From Anaerolineae bacterium (GTDB lineage: Bacteria > Chloroflexota > Anaerolineae > B4-G1 > DUEL01), in contig JAFGOJ010000026.1 of the NCBI GenBank assembly GCA_016926575.1, forward strand, positions 1-12,696: DNA of 12,696 bases, in the 5' to 3' direction. Made by a program: the position numbers and the translations under genes. Each line of letters begins with the position of its first letter. Within the stretch, counting starts at the first letter, position 1. The notes below the pieces were generated by a model that was not told the DNA's origin, ran no database searches, and was given only the letters and a program-made list of their open reading frames with translations. This document shows positions 12,610 to 12,696 of the stretch, piece by piece.

Positions 12610-12696
12610 GTAACTGCTCAGCTACGCTTCGCAGTCATCTCACTTCGCCGCTAAAGAGGGGGAGTGGGGGTTTTGCGGGCGGCGAAGCCGCCCGCA
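12610..12696 (+). mobile_element. GTAACTGCTCA-ended element (copy D), cut by the window edge
   Basis: The left end GTAACTGCTCAG (12610-12621) is exact. The interior ends in the GCGGGCGGC-GAA-GCCGCCCGC hairpin, with 32 bases (12665-12696) identical to 4216-4247. The left flank of the hairpin (CGCCGCTAAAGAGGGGGAGTG) also resembles the inverse complement of the right flank of the hairpin in copy A. The right end lies outside the window. Confidence 0.65.

Overview
The window looks like a piece of a GC-rich chromosome from a free-living bacterium, most likely Chloroflexota (Anaerolineae or Caldilineae grade). This is an inference from several things: the style of the sensor kinases (FYQTGEVSLHSSG…GGGPGLGLSIVK), a class A penicillin-binding protein with C-terminal Ig-like domains, menaquinone genes, frequent candidate TTG starts, and spacers full of short palindromic repeat families. 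No 16S rRNA or other decisive marker is present.

Left part (1-4062, + strand) is a signalling operon. It holds the 3' end of a histidine kinase, a six-TM membrane histidine kinase, a soluble double-GAF histidine kinase and one OmpR-type response regulator. The genes are spaced 47, 3 and 10 bases apart, and the unit closes with a 16-bp intrinsic terminator (4105-4150). The next gene (4329-5480, +) encodes an exported or anchored protein with a TadE/TadG-type N-terminus. Its leader contains a large hairpin and one end of a repeat element, and it too closes with a terminator. A complete single-gene tRNA-Arg(ACG) unit follows, with -35/-10, CCA encoded and a hairpin.

Right part (5764-12406) is all on the minus strand. 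In transcription order it runs menA-like prenyltransferase, then a 335-base repeat-filled gap, then menG/ubiE methyltransferase overlapping by one base a second SAM methyltransferase, then a class A PBP with its own candidate promoter, then an alpha/beta hydrolase starting one base after the PBP stop. menA and menG are the prenylation and final methylation steps of menaquinone synthesis. The PBP builds peptidoglycan.

The most interesting layer is in the spacers. A family of short elements with ends GTAACTGCTCA / TGAGCAGTTAC occurs four times (4158, 11235-11397, 12433-12565, 12610 to the window edge). The 11235-11397 copy is a textbook MITE: exact 11-bp terminal inverted repeats, an exact 8-bp target duplication (GTTTGATC), and insertion into the centre of another palindromic repeat. 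GTAA ends plus an 8-bp duplication suggest mobilisation by an IS66-type transposase. The copies share ends but carry largely different hairpin-rich cores, one of which can fold as a cloverleaf. No transposase, CRISPR array, phage gene or defence gene was seen.
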